The notes under the pieces are model-generated. The model saw only the letters and a program-made list of their open reading frames with translations, was not told the origin of the DNA and did not search any database. This document shows, one piece after another, positions 32,119-41,738 of a stretch of 64,000 nucleotides of DNA. The stretch is from JAWKWA01 sp041397765 (GTDB lineage: Bacteria > Pseudomonadota > Alphaproteobacteria > Rhizobiales > Hyphomicrobiaceae). The translations under genes were made by a program, and so were the position numbers. Where the stretch lies: NCBI GenBank assembly GCA_041397765.1, contig JAWKWA010000008.1, forward strand, positions 124,001-188,000, read 5' to 3'. Numbering within the stretch: position 1 is the first letter of the stretch; every line of letters starts with the position of its first letter.

Positions 32119-34332
32119 CTAATTGCCGCTGCCGCCGAGCATCTGCTGCAGCATGTCGCCGACGGCCTTCTTCTTGGCGGGGTCCTTGCCGGTCAGCGCG
32201 CCGAGCGCCTCGGCCACCGCGCCCTTCTTCTTCGATGCGCCCTTGCCGATCTCCTGCAGTACGCCGAGCGCCGCCTTCGGATCCTTGATGACGCCGGCAA
32301 GGTCGGGTGCAAAGCGCGGTTCGTCCCAGCTTCCGGTGATCCTGACCGGAATGACGATGCCCTTCTCGCCGCCCGTGGTGCCCTGGCCTTCGAGGCTCGC
32401 GACCAGCTTCGGCTCGATCGTGTAGTCGAGCGTGCGTGCCGGCATGTCGGCAGTGCCCGATCCCGCCACCCTCAGCAACGGGCTGACGAGCTTCAGGTCG
32501 GTGTTGGTGACGGTGCCGGCCGTGATGGTGAATGTCCCCGACAGCTCGCTGAAATCGGTGCGCTCGTCGGCTCCGCTCTGCCAGCCGCTGAGCTGTCCCC
32601 GCCCGATCCCTCGCACGATCTTTGCGACATTGATGCCGACCACCGCGCCGTCATTGAAGGCGAACCGCCCCTGGCCGGTCAGCGTGCGCACGATGTCGCG
32701 CTGGTTGCGGCCCTGGCCGGTGAAGCCGAAGGAGAGATCGGCACGCCCGTCGATCCGCTCGAAATCTGCCGCGTCGCTGAGCAGCGGCAGCGCCTTCACT
32801 CCCGCAACCGTGAAATTGCTGTCGAGACGCAGCGTCGGCCGCCGCGAGTCGACGATGACGGTGCCGACGCCCTTGCCGCCGTAAAGGGCGATCTCCGGGA
32901 ACCGCGCCTTCAGCATGCCGCCCTTCAGCGACACCTTGAGGACCGAGCGATCGAGCACGAGCTCCTGGTAGAGCAGCCGGCCGACGGTCAGCGAAGCCTC
33001 GGCATCGACGAGCCCGAGACCAGTGAGATCGATCGGATCGGTCGACCAGCCGTCGGCGGCTCGGCCAGCCTTGGCCCGTCGACGTTTCTTGGATTTCCTG
33101 GCGGTGTCCCCGGCATCGGCGTCGTCCGCTGTCGGCGTCCCGCCGCTCACCTCGGCCGCCTCCATCAGCTCGGCCGGAGCATCATCGCCCGCCGCCGAGC
33201 CACCTCCGCCGCCGAGATATTTGTTGGCGTCGAGCACGTCGAGCGCGAGGTCGGCCGTGATCCGCGGCGCCTTCCCGCCGAGCCCGACGGCGACTTCGCC
33301 GGTCATGGTTGCGCCATCGAGCGTGATGCGGGCCTTCTTGACGGCGATGGTGTCCTTGACGAAGGAGAGTGCCGATCGGAGCGAGAGCGCGCCGAAGCCC
33401 TCGGCCTTCGGCAATGCGGCCCCGCCGAGCCGCGCGAGCCGGCGCACCGACGGCGTGTCGAGCTCGAGCATACCGGCGACGGCCGGCTCCGGCGTCACGG
33501 TGACCTCGCCCGAGAACCGGCTCTGCAGCGGCTCGCCGTCGAGCCGGAAGTCGACCTTGCTGCGACCGCCCTCGGCGAGCTCACGCGGCGCCTCGATATT
33601 GATTTCGAACGGCAGCGACTCGCCCCGCCACTCGACGAGACCCTTCGCGGTCAACGCCTCGTCGAGGCTCGGCAACGACAGTCTCATCTCGATGCCGGAG
33701 ATCTCCTCCCGTGCCCCGTTGCGTTCGTCCTCGTAGACGAGCCGGCCGTCGACGATGGCGATGTCGCCGAGTCTCAGGCCCGCGAGCGCCGACAGATCGA
33801 CCGGCCTGTCCGCATCCGCCGCCACCTCGTCCTTGGCGCCTTCGCCGGTCCCGCCCCCGCTGCCGACGCTCGTGCGCAGCTCGGGCGTCGGCTCCGTCGC
33901 GACCGCCTCCGCCTCGCCACCGGCGTCGGCGGGCATGGCGAAATCCCAGGTCCGCCGGCCCTTCTTGTCGACCGCGAGGCGGAACACCGGCTTCACCAGC
34001 ACGAAGCGGTCGACGCTGATCTCCCGCCGCAGGAGCGGCAGCAACGGCACATTGACGTCGAGCGAGCCCATTTCGATGAACGCATCGCTGCGCATGCCCT
34101 TGGGCGGCGAGAGCGTGACGTCCTTCAGCGCGATGCCGAGCCGGGGATAGAAGGTCAGCGAGGCGCCGCCCGCGACCACCAGATCGCGCCCGGTCGCCTC
34201 GCGCACCTGACGGACGAGCTGCTCGCGCACGAAATCGGTGGGAATCGCCATGTAGACGAAGGATGCCGCCGCCAGCACGAGGCAGGCGAGACCGAGAGCG
34301 GCATAGCCGAGCAGGCGAGCGAGTGGTCTCAC
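32119..34332 (-). CDS. AsmA family protein
   Basis: A 737-residue inner-membrane-anchored protein of the AsmA family, related to the bridge-like lipid transport proteins of the envelope. A single N-terminal helix (LLGYAALGLACLVLAAASFVYMA) is followed by the AsmA opening IPTDFVREQLVRQVREATGRDLVVAGG and a long beta-rich periplasmic region; an Ala/Glu/Lys-rich linker (about 405-440) separates it from the AsmA C-terminal domain. The GTG start at 34332 is supported by AAGGA nine bases upstream and the position of the helix. The final ~45 residues are a Lys-rich tail. It is probably monocistronic. Confidence 0.82.
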   Translation of the reverse strand: MRPLARLLGYAALGLACLVLAAASFVYMAIPTDFVREQLVRQVREATGRDLVVAGGASLTFYPRLGIALKDVTLSPPKGMRSDAFIEMGSLDVNVPLLPLLRREISVDRFVLVKPVFRLAVDKKGRRTWDFAMPADAGGEAEAVATEPTPELRTSVGSGGGTGEGAKDEVAADADRPVDLSALAGLRLGDIAIVDGRLVYEDERNGAREEISGIEMRLSLPSLDEALTAKGLVEWRGESLPFEINIEAPRELAEGGRSKVDFRLDGEPLQSRFSGEVTVTPEPAVAGMLELDTPSVRRLARLGGAALPKAEGFGALSLRSALSFVKDTIAVKKARITLDGATMTGEVAVGLGGKAPRITADLALDVLDANKYLGGGGGSAAGDDAPAELMEAAEVSGGTPTADDADAGDTARKSKKRRRAKAGRAADGWSTDPIDLTGLGLVDAEASLTVGRLLYQELVLDRSVLKVSLKGGMLKARFPEIALYGGKGVGTVIVDSRRPTLRLDSNFTVAGVKALPLLSDAADFERIDGRADLSFGFTGQGRNQRDIVRTLTGQGRFAFNDGAVVGINVAKIVRGIGRGQLSGWQSGADERTDFSELSGTFTITAGTVTNTDLKLVSPLLRVAGSGTADMPARTLDYTIEPKLVASLEGQGTTGGEKGIVIPVRITGSWDEPRFAPDLAGVIKDPKAALGVLQEIGKGASKKKGAVAEALGALTGKDPAKKKAVGDMLQQMLGGSGN

Positions 34333-34708
34333 GAGGCAAATCCTTCCCCGCCCGGCGCCCGGCCGATCCTGGACAAGACCCTCGAGCGATCCTGTCGAGG
34401 CCTCGCCCTTGCCGCCCGCGTCCCTGCGGCGGCGTTTCGGCGAGCGGGCGCACCCTGGCGGCAATACCCGAATCGATGACTGAAGTGTCGCGGCCCGGAC
34501 CAGCGATGTCACGCACCGACCGCGAGATTTCACAGCTTCGGTGGCCAAAGATCGGATTTCAGACAGGTTTTTTTATGTCGGACGGGTGCGGAGCGTTCCA
34601 AGGTGGCCGATCCACTGCCCCCTGCTCCGCCGCTCCATGCCGGGCAGCCCTGTTTCCGGCACCCCAGGTCCGGGCACCGTCGTGCATTCGCCCCAGGCGT
34701 GATGTCGC
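34333..34708. other. Intergenic stretch between protease and AsmA genes
   Basis: No gene found. It includes an AT-rich patch with a run of seven T (around 34567-34575) that may belong to the AsmA promoter. The frame of the AsmA gene is open upstream through part of it, but the sequence encoded is Arg-rich and unlikely. Confidence 0.4.
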
Positions 34709-36127
34709 TCAGAGCATGAAATCGGCCGGCGACAGCACCTTGATCCCGGTGAGCTCGATCTGGAAGTCCGCCTTGCGGTCGCCATTCAGATCGCCCTCCA
34801 CGATGGTCATGTCATTGGCGCTGCCGGGCCTGTTGAACACCTTGTAGTGCAGGTCGCCCTTTGCGCCGGTGAAACCGCCCGTGCCGCGCCAGTGGAAGGC
34901 CTGATTGCCGGCGGCGAACGGATTGGCGTCGATCGGGCGCAGATTGATGTCGTCCCTGAGATGGGTGAAGTCCTTGATGATGTCGCGCGTGCCGGCGGTG
35001 CGGCCCGAATGACCCTCGCTGGAGAACACGAAGTCGTCGTTCCCCGAGCCGCCATACATCGTGTCCCGTCCTGCGCCGCCGTTGATGCGGTCGTCGCCGC
35101 CGCGGCCGAAGATGATGTTGGCGACGGCATTGCCGGTGATCTCGTCGTCGCCATTGCCGCCATAGGCCCGCTCGATCCTGACGCCGTTGGCGATCGTATA
35201 GCCGCCGTGGACCTTCTCGACATAGCTGAGTGCCCCGCCCCCGTTCGGCGAATTGTCGAGCGTCGCCGCGGTGAGGCTGATCACGGCGTCCTTGTTGCCG
35301 TTGTAGCGGATGGCATCGATGCCGCCGGCATCCCAGATGCATTTCCAGCTCGTGCCGACGCCGTCCGCTCCCGGCAGCACATAGGTGTTGTTGCCTGTCC
35401 GATAACTGGTATTGGCCCCATAGAGATATTGAATCGCCGCGACGTCGAGTGCCATCGGAGTTGAGGGGTAGCCGTAGGACAACACGTCTCCACCGTTCTT
35501 GGTGAAGTTGTTGCCGCTCTGGATGACGACATGCCCCCTGGAATCGAAATCGTAGTCGCGGTTGTACGACATGATCGTCGCGAACATGTGGTTGAGCTTG
35601 TTCGAGCCGAGGTCGACGTTGTCCGAGACACCGGGGAACTTCGGCGCCGAGCCGATGACGTCGTGGGGATGCTTGAGGCCCAGACCGTGGCCGAGCTCGT
35701 GGATGAACATGCGCTGGAAGAAGCCGCCGCTGAACAGTTGCGCCGCGGTCCAGGTGCTCTGGCCCATCGACTGGTAATTGTAGTAGCCGACCACCGGATC
35801 GCCATTGTCCGGCGTAAAGTGAAGGCCGAACACCCCTGGGCTGCCGGTGACGCTCTGCATCTGCCCATCGGTCAGGATGCTCTCGCGGAACGTGGCCGCG
35901 CCCTCGCTCGGCGCGAGCGAGAATGTCACGTTCGCCACGCTCGACCAGGCATTGGCCGCCCGCACATAGGAGTTGGCCTCGTCGGCGAGCCAGCCATTGC
36001 CTCCGGCGTCGGAGAAAAAGACCGGGATGTCGGTCGAGGCCAGCCCCGTCGACCAGCGCCAGCCGTCCCACAACAGGCCGTTCATCAGACCGTTGGTCGT
36101 CAGCGGGATCTGGATGGAAGCGACCAT
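34709..36127 (-). CDS. Serralysin-like metalloprotease with RTX repeats
   Basis: A 472-residue secreted zinc protease of the metzincin M10B type. The zinc motif is HELGHGLGLKH (His143, Glu144, His147, His153) and the Met-turn is TIMSYN (Met186). Calcium-binding RTX nonapeptides follow at about 340-390 (YGGNGDDEITG, FGRGGDDRINGGAGRDTMYGGSGNDDF). There is no N-terminal signal peptide; the C-terminal end VLSPADFML fits type I secretion. GGAG eight bases before the ATG at 36127 supports the start. No type I secretion genes and no inhibitor gene are nearby. Confidence 0.9.
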   Translation of the reverse strand: MVASIQIPLTTNGLMNGLLWDGWRWSTGLASTDIPVFFSDAGGNGWLADEANSYVRAANAWSSVANVTFSLAPSEGAATFRESILTDGQMQSVTGSPGVFGLHFTPDNGDPVVGYYNYQSMGQSTWTAAQLFSGGFFQRMFIHELGHGLGLKHPHDVIGSAPKFPGVSDNVDLGSNKLNHMFATIMSYNRDYDFDSRGHVVIQSGNNFTKNGGDVLSYGYPSTPMALDVAAIQYLYGANTSYRTGNNTYVLPGADGVGTSWKCIWDAGGIDAIRYNGNKDAVISLTAATLDNSPNGGGALSYVEKVHGGYTIANGVRIERAYGGNGDDEITGNAVANIIFGRGGDDRINGGAGRDTMYGGSGNDDFVFSSEGHSGRTAGTRDIIKDFTHLRDDINLRPIDANPFAAGNQAFHWRGTGGFTGAKGDLHYKVFNRPGSANDMTIVEGDLNGDRKADFQIELTGIKVLSPADFML

Positions 36128-36405
36128 TCGTGGGACTCCGCTCAGTTTGCGTCCGTAGAATCGGGGCAATGCTTCCCGACTGACCACGGACGAAATCTAT
36201 GAGTCCCGGATGCGATGGTCAAAGTCCAATGGAGGCCAAAGTCGTTCCACTGGAAAACTCGGTAATCGATCATCATCCGGTCGATTCCGGACGGCGCTCC
36301 TCGCGATCATGCCGCCGCCGGACGCCGGCCATCGACCGCGACCCTTGAATTGACCCGGGCGACCCGGCGGCCTATGCGGGGCTTTCGACAGGGGCGGAGC
36401 AGCGC

Positions 36406-37038
36406 ATGGATCTGGGACTTTTCGCCGGCGTCGCATCGATCGTCTGGCTCGACGTGGTGCTGTCCGGCGACAATGCGCTGGTGATCGGCATCGCCGCCTC
36501 GACGCTTCGTCCCGAGCTGCGCCGCAAGGCGATCCTCTTCGGGCTCGGCCTCGCCACCGTCATTCGCATCCTCCTGGCGGGGGCCGCGACCTATCTGCTC
36601 GAGCTGCCGGGGCTGAAGATCGCCGGCGGCCTTGCGCTGCTCTACGTCACCTGGGGTCTCTACAGGGAGCTGCGCGGCCATGGCGAGGCCTCGGCCGGCG
36701 AGGACGGCACGGTCTCGACGACGGCTTCGCGCCAGGGCGAGAGCAACTCGCTTTTCCGCGCGCTGACCGCAATCACCGTCGCCGACATCTCCATGTCGGT
36801 CGACAATGTGCTGGCGGTCGCCTCGGTGGCGGCCGGCGATGTCGAGCTGCTCGTCTTCGGCCTCCTGCTCTCGATCGCGCTGATGGGCCTTGGCGCCACC
36901 CTCTTGGTGAAGCTGCTGCTGCGCTATCGCTGGATCTCCTACGGCGGGGTGCTCCTGCTGCTCGTCATCTCGCTGCAGATGCTGCGCGAGGGGCTCGGCC
37001 ATCTCGGCGCCCTCGGTCGCGCGATCGGCCTCGCCTGA
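36406..37038 (+). CDS. TerC family integral membrane protein
   Basis: A 210-residue TerC/YjbE-type protein with about seven membrane helices. The signature aspartates are in WLDVVLSGDNALVIG (14-28) and in the repeat VADISMSVDNVLAVASVA (about 125-142), as in the metal-transport members of the family; manganese export is the function shown for several relatives. The loop between helices 3 and 4 (SAGEDGTVSTTASRQGES) is hydrophilic. I looked for a yybP-ykoY manganese riboswitch in the leader and saw none. Convergent with the MATE gene six bases away. Confidence 0.88.
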   Translation: MDLGLFAGVASIVWLDVVLSGDNALVIGIAASTLRPELRRKAILFGLGLATVIRILLAGAATYLLELPGLKIAGGLALLYVTWGLYRELRGHGEASAGEDGTVSTTASRQGESNSLFRALTAITVADISMSVDNVLAVASVAAGDVELLVFGLLLSIALMGLGATLLVKLLLRYRWISYGGVLLLLVISLQMLREGLGHLGALGRAIGLA

Positions 37039-37044
37039 GGGGCA

Positions 37045-38427
37045 TCAGGCTCCCCGCGATTGCGGCCGTGCCGGCTCGCTCTCCCGCGCGAGCTGATCGA
37101 CGAGGGCCGGGATGCGCGAGCCGAGCGTCAGTCCGCGCGCCAGGAAGAAGACGATGAGCGCCGCCCACAGCCCGTGATTGCCGAAGGCCGGCGCCAGCAG
37201 GGCGATGGCGCCGAGATAGGCGCCGAGGCTGAGGATCATCATGTTGCGCATGTCGGCCGAGCGTGTCGCGCCGATGAAGATGCCGTCGAGCTGGAAGCAG
37301 GCGAAGCCCGCGAGCGGCGTCGCCGCGGTCCAGAGCAGATAGTCGCGCGCCGCCGCTCTGACCTCGGCACTCGTCGTCATGAGGTCGATGACGGCCGGTC
37401 CGGCGAGCCACAGGACGAGCGCGGCGGCGACGCTGAGCCCGCCTGCCCAGAACGCCGGCAACACCAGCGCCTCCCGCAGCCGGTCGGTCCGCCGCGCCCC
37501 GAACGCACGCCCGACATGCACCTCCGCGGCATTGGCGAAGCCGTCGAGGAAATAGGCGGCGATACCGAACAGGTCCATCAGCAGCGCGTTGGCCGCCAGC
37601 AGCACGTCGCCATTGCGGGCGCTGAGCGCGGTGAAATAGGTGAAGGCGCCGATCAGGCAGACATTGCGGATCATGATGTCGGCGTTGACCGCCATCATCC
37701 GCCGGATCGCCGTGCGCTCGGCGACGCGGGCGAGCGCCACCCGGCCGCCCCGCCGTCCGGCCTCGCGCGCCACGATCGCAAGACCGAGCGCCAGCCCCGC
37801 GATCTCGGCCGCGACGCTCCCTTCGGCGACGCCGGCTATGCCCCGGCCGAGCCCGAGGACGAGGAAGATCGAAAGTGCGATGTTGACGAGGTTGATGGCG
37901 AGTTGCAGCAGGAAGGCCGAGCGCGCCCGGCCAAGGCCGATCAGCCAGCCCGAGATCGCATAGTTCACGAGCACGGCCGGCGCGCTCCAGATCCTGACGT
38001 GGAAATAGCTCGCCGCCGCCGCCTCGACCTCGGCCGAGCCCTCGATGAGGACGGTCGCGAGCCACAGGATCGGCACCTGGAGCAGGATGAGCCCCGCTCC
38101 CGCGCCAAGCCCGATCAGCACCGCCCGCTCGAGCGTGGCGACGGCTTCCTCGCTCGCCCCCGCGCCATCGGCCTGGGCCGTCAGCCCGGACGTCCCCATC
38201 CTGAGGAAGCCGAACGACCAGAAGGCGAGCGAGAAGATCGTCGCCCCGATCGCCACGCCACCCATGATCGCCGCGTCGCCGAGCTGGCCGACCACAGCCG
38301 TATCGATCGCCCCGACGAGCGGCGTCGTCACATTCGACAGGATGATCGGCAGCGCGATCGCGAGCACGTCGCGATGCGTCAGCCGGCTCGATGGCGGCCC
38401 GGCGGTGTCGGAGGCTTGACGGGTCAT
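37045..38427 (-). CDS. MATE family efflux transporter (DinF-like)
   Basis: A 460-residue multidrug and toxic compound extrusion transporter with twelve predicted helices. The N-terminal helix LAIALPIILSNVTTPLVGAIDTAVVGQLGD is the family hallmark; the second half repeats it around NVCLIGAFTYFTALSARNGDVLLAANALLMDLFGIAAYFLDGFANAAEVHVG. The subgroup is DinF-like. It would export cationic compounds by Na+ or H+ exchange. The start at 38427 is the ATG nearest the first helix; the frame remains open upstream. No regulator nearby. Confidence 0.9.
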   Translation of the reverse strand: MTRQASDTAGPPSSRLTHRDVLAIALPIILSNVTTPLVGAIDTAVVGQLGDAAIMGGVAIGATIFSLAFWSFGFLRMGTSGLTAQADGAGASEEAVATLERAVLIGLGAGAGLILLQVPILWLATVLIEGSAEVEAAAASYFHVRIWSAPAVLVNYAISGWLIGLGRARSAFLLQLAINLVNIALSIFLVLGLGRGIAGVAEGSVAAEIAGLALGLAIVAREAGRRGGRVALARVAERTAIRRMMAVNADIMIRNVCLIGAFTYFTALSARNGDVLLAANALLMDLFGIAAYFLDGFANAAEVHVGRAFGARRTDRLREALVLPAFWAGGLSVAAALVLWLAGPAVIDLMTTSAEVRAAARDYLLWTAATPLAGFACFQLDGIFIGATRSADMRNMMILSLGAYLGAIALLAPAFGNHGLWAALIVFFLARGLTLGSRIPALVDQLARESEPARPQSRGA

Positions 38428-38535
38428 GGTGGCGGATGGGCGCGCCGGCGTCGGTCGGGCGCGAGCCGGGTTCCGCGCCGCACGGTCGAGAGGGACGGTC
38501 GAGGCCACCTTGTGCGACGGCGGCCGCGGATGCGC

Positions 38536-38814
38536 TCAGCTCCTTGGATCGCCCGTCCGCCCGCCCATCGACCGCATGAGCCGCGAGATGAACCAGATCG
38601 GAAACACGATCACGGCGCCGAGCAGGAAGTAGTTCCAAGCCCAGCCGATTGCGTCATAGCCCATCTCGTAGATGCGCACCGCGAACAGGCGGACGCCGTC
38701 GAGGATGCGCAGCGCGTCGAGATTGAGCGCGGCCAGCACCACGCCGACGATCAGCGAGATGATCGCGAGCTTCAGGATGACGACGAGCGGATTGCCGCCG
38801 AAGAAGCGATCCAT
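38536..38814 (-). CDS. Small membrane protein, DUF6460-like
   Basis: A 92-residue protein with two or three hydrophobic helices (PLVVILKLAIISLIVGVVLAAL and NYFLLGAVIVFPIWFISRLM), starting MDRFFGGN. It resembles the small DUF6460 membrane proteins of rhizobia; function unknown. The frame continues upstream, but the added part is Arg-rich. Its 5' end is about 225 bases from the divergent helicase gene. Confidence 0.72.
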   Translation of the reverse strand: MDRFFGGNPLVVILKLAIISLIVGVVLAALNLDALRILDGVRLFAVRIYEMGYDAIGWAWNYFLLGAVIVFPIWFISRLMRSMGGRTGDPRS

Positions 38815-39038
38815 GGGACAGGGCTCCGAGCAAGATGCGGGCCGTCGGCCCGGTGCGTTGCCGGGTCTGATAGCATGGCTGACGGCGCGATGCGACCCGC
38901 CGGGGTGGTCCCTTGACGGTGACCTCGGCCGCCACCTTCTATGGCGGGTGCCGTGCGAAAGCCGTCCCCGCCGGTCTGGCCGGCCGGCGGCCGGTGTCCG
39001 CCTATGGCCCGCTGTCGAGACGAGGCTGCTTGCTACCG

Positions 39039-41738
39039 ATGCCGCGACCCGCAGGAAAGCCCAGGTCGGCGCCGAAAGAGAAGCCGTCGGCGCGGCGACC
39101 CTCGGAGGCGAGCGCGACGGATGCCGATCGAGGCGGCAGACCGCGTCGGCGTCGCGCCGGAAAGGCCGCGTCACCGCGCGCCGCCCCGCTGCCCGAGCCG
39201 TTCGCCGGCTGGTTCTCCGCACGCGGCTGGCAGCCCCGGCCCCACCAGCTCGCCCTCATCGAGGCCTTCGCAGCGCGGCAGTCGACCCTCCTCATCGCCC
39301 CGACCGGTGCCGGCAAGACACTGGCGGGCGTCCTGCCGAGCCTCGTCGAGCTGGCCGGGCGCGCCGCAGACCATCCCTCGCCCGCCCCCGCCACCCGCTC
39401 CCTCCACACGCTCTACATCTCGCCCCTGAAGGCGCTCGCCGTCGATGTCGAGCGCAATCTCGGCACGCCGGTCCGCGAAATGGGCCTCGACATCGCCATC
39501 GAGACCCGCACCGGCGACACGCCGGCCTCCAAGCGACAGCGCCAGCGCCTCGCCCCGCCCGACATCCTGTTGACGACCCCCGAGCAGCTCGCCCTCCTGC
39601 TCTCGCACGCCGATGCCGCTCAGATGTTCGCCGGGCTTCGCGCCATCGTGCTCGACGAGCTGCACGCGCTCGTCACCTCCAAGCGCGGCGACCTGCTCGC
39701 CCTGGGCCTCGCCCGCTTGCGGCGTCTCGCTCCCTCGGCCATCGCCGTCGGCCTCTCGGCGACCGTCGCCCGTCCATCCGAGCTCGCCGCCTATCTGGAG
39801 CCGCAGTCGGTCGAGCCGGCTCTTTCGCGCCTCGCCCGCATCGTCATGGCTCCGGGCGGAGCCGAGCCCGAGATCACCATCCTCAAATCGACCGAGCGCG
39901 TGCCCTGGTCGGGCCATTCCGCCCGCTATGCCCTCGCCGACGTCTATGCCGCCATCAAGTCGAGCCGCCTCGCCCTCGTCTTCGTCAACACCCGCTCGCA
40001 GGCCGAGGCGGTGTTCCAGGGCCTCTGGCAGCTCAACGACGACACCTTGCCGATCGCCCTCCATCACGGCTCGCTCGATGTCGGCCAGCGCCGCAAGGTC
40101 GAGGCGGCGATGGCGGAGGGTCGCCTGCGCGCCGTCGTCGCCACCTCGACGCTCGACCTCGGCATCGACTGGGGCGACGTCGATCTCGTCATCCATGTCG
40201 GTGCGCCCAAGGGGGCGAGCCGCCTCGCTCAGCGTATCGGCCGCGCCAATCACCGGCTCGACGAGCCCTCGCGCGCCATCCTGGTGCCCGCCAACCGATT
40301 CGAGGTGATGGAGTGCCAGGCCGCGCTCGACGCCGCCCGTGCCGGGGCCCAGGACACTCCGCCCGTCAAGCCCGGCGGCCTCGACGTGCTCGCCCAGCAT
40401 GTCTGGGGCATGGCCTGTGCCGGACCGTTCCGGCCGGACGACCTGTTCGCCGAGGTGCAAAGCGCTTCGCCCTATGCGGCGCTGACCCGCCGCCAGTTCG
40501 ACCGCGTGCTCGATTTCGTCGCGACCGGCGGCTACGCGCTGCGCAGCTATGACCGCTTCTCGCGCCTCAGGCCGATGCCCGACGGGCGCATGCGCCTCTC
40601 GCACCCCCGCCTCGCCCAGCAATACCGCATGAATGTCGGCACCATCGTCGAATCGCCGATGCTGAAGGTGCGACTTGTCGGCCGGCGCGGGCGGCTGAAA
40701 TCCGGCCGGCCAGGGGCCGTCATGGGCGGACGCGTGCTCGGCGAGATCGAGGAGGATTTCATCGGCGCCATCGCCCCCGGCGATACCTTCGTCTTCGCCG
40801 GCGAGGTGCTGCGCTTCGAGGGCCTGCGCGAGACCGAGGCCTTCGTCACCCGCGCGCTGACCGAGGACCCCAAGATCCCGCAATATGCCGGCGGCAAGTT
40901 CCCGCTCTCGACCTACCTCGCCGAGCGCGTGCGCGAGATGCTGGCAGATCCCGGGAGCTGGCGCCGCCTGCCCGGCCAGGTCGGCGAGTGGCTGGCGATC
41001 CAGCGCATGAAATCGCTGATCCCGCGCCCCGACGAGATGCTGGTCGAGACCTTCCCGCGCGGCACCCGCCACTATCTCGTCTGCTATCCCTTCGAGGGCC
41101 GCCTCGCCCACCAGACCCTCGGCATGCTGCTGACCCGCCGTCTCGAGCGCCTCGGCGCCCATCCCCTCGGCTTCGTCGCCACCGAATACTCGCTGGCCCT
41201 GTGGTGCCTGCGCGACCTCTCTGCCATGACCGCCGCCGGCCTCGTCGATCTCGACGGCCTGTTCGACGAAGACATGCTCGGCGACGATCTCGACGCCTGG
41301 CTCGCCGCCTCCAGCCTGATGAAGCGGACTTTCCGCCTCGCCGCCGTCATTTCCGGCCTGATCGAGCGCCGCTTCCCCGGTCGGGAGAAGACCGGCCGGC
41401 AGGTGACGGTCTCCTCCGATCTCGTCTTCGACGTGCTGCGACAGCACGAGCCCGACCACATCCTGATCGAGGCGGCCTTCCAGGATGCGGCAACGGGGCT
41501 GCTGGACATCGCCCGTCTCGGCGCGTTTCTCGCCCGGGTGCGGGGGAGAATCAGGCATAAGTCCCTCTTGCAGGTCTCCCCGCTCGCCGTGCCGGTCCTG
41601 CTCGAGATCGGCCGCGAGAGCGTCGGCGGTGGCGCCGGCGAGGCGATGCTGCGCGAGGCCGCCGAGGAACTCGTCCGGGAGGCGATCGAGGATGTCGAAG
41701 CCCTTGCCGCTTTCCAGCCCCCGCTCCCCCCGCGGTGA
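39039..41738 (+). CDS. Lhr-type DEXH-box helicase (ligase-associated)
   Basis: An 899-residue DNA helicase of the short Lhr group called ligase-associated DNA damage response helicase. After a basic low-complexity tail (1-50), the Walker A is APTGAGKT (87-94) and Walker B DELH (206-209); helicase motif VI reads QRIGRANHRLDEPSRAI. The rest contains the winged-helix and Lhr-specific domains ending near residue 890. An upstream ATG (38913) is possible but adds a non-conserved segment. The gene overlaps pdeM by 47 bases. The ATP-dependent ligase and nuclease that complete the usual four-gene set are not next to it. Confidence 0.9.
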   Translation: MPRPAGKPRSAPKEKPSARRPSEASATDADRGGRPRRRRAGKAASPRAAPLPEPFAGWFSARGWQPRPHQLALIEAFAARQSTLLIAPTGAGKTLAGVLPSLVELAGRAADHPSPAPATRSLHTLYISPLKALAVDVERNLGTPVREMGLDIAIETRTGDTPASKRQRQRLAPPDILLTTPEQLALLLSHADAAQMFAGLRAIVLDELHALVTSKRGDLLALGLARLRRLAPSAIAVGLSATVARPSELAAYLEPQSVEPALSRLARIVMAPGGAEPEITILKSTERVPWSGHSARYALADVYAAIKSSRLALVFVNTRSQAEAVFQGLWQLNDDTLPIALHHGSLDVGQRRKVEAAMAEGRLRAVVATSTLDLGIDWGDVDLVIHVGAPKGASRLAQRIGRANHRLDEPSRAILVPANRFEVMECQAALDAARAGAQDTPPVKPGGLDVLAQHVWGMACAGPFRPDDLFAEVQSASPYAALTRRQFDRVLDFVATGGYALRSYDRFSRLRPMPDGRMRLSHPRLAQQYRMNVGTIVESPMLKVRLVGRRGRLKSGRPGAVMGGRVLGEIEEDFIGAIAPGDTFVFAGEVLRFEGLRETEAFVTRALTEDPKIPQYAGGKFPLSTYLAERVREMLADPGSWRRLPGQVGEWLAIQRMKSLIPRPDEMLVETFPRGTRHYLVCYPFEGRLAHQTLGMLLTRRLERLGAHPLGFVATEYSLALWCLRDLSAMTAAGLVDLDGLFDEDMLGDDLDAWLAASSLMKRTFRLAAVISGLIERRFPGREKTGRQVTVSSDLVFDVLRQHEPDHILIEAAFQDAATGLLDIARLGAFLARVRGRIRHKSLLQVSPLAVPVLLEIGRESVGGGAGEAMLREAAEELVREAIEDVEALAAFQPPLPPR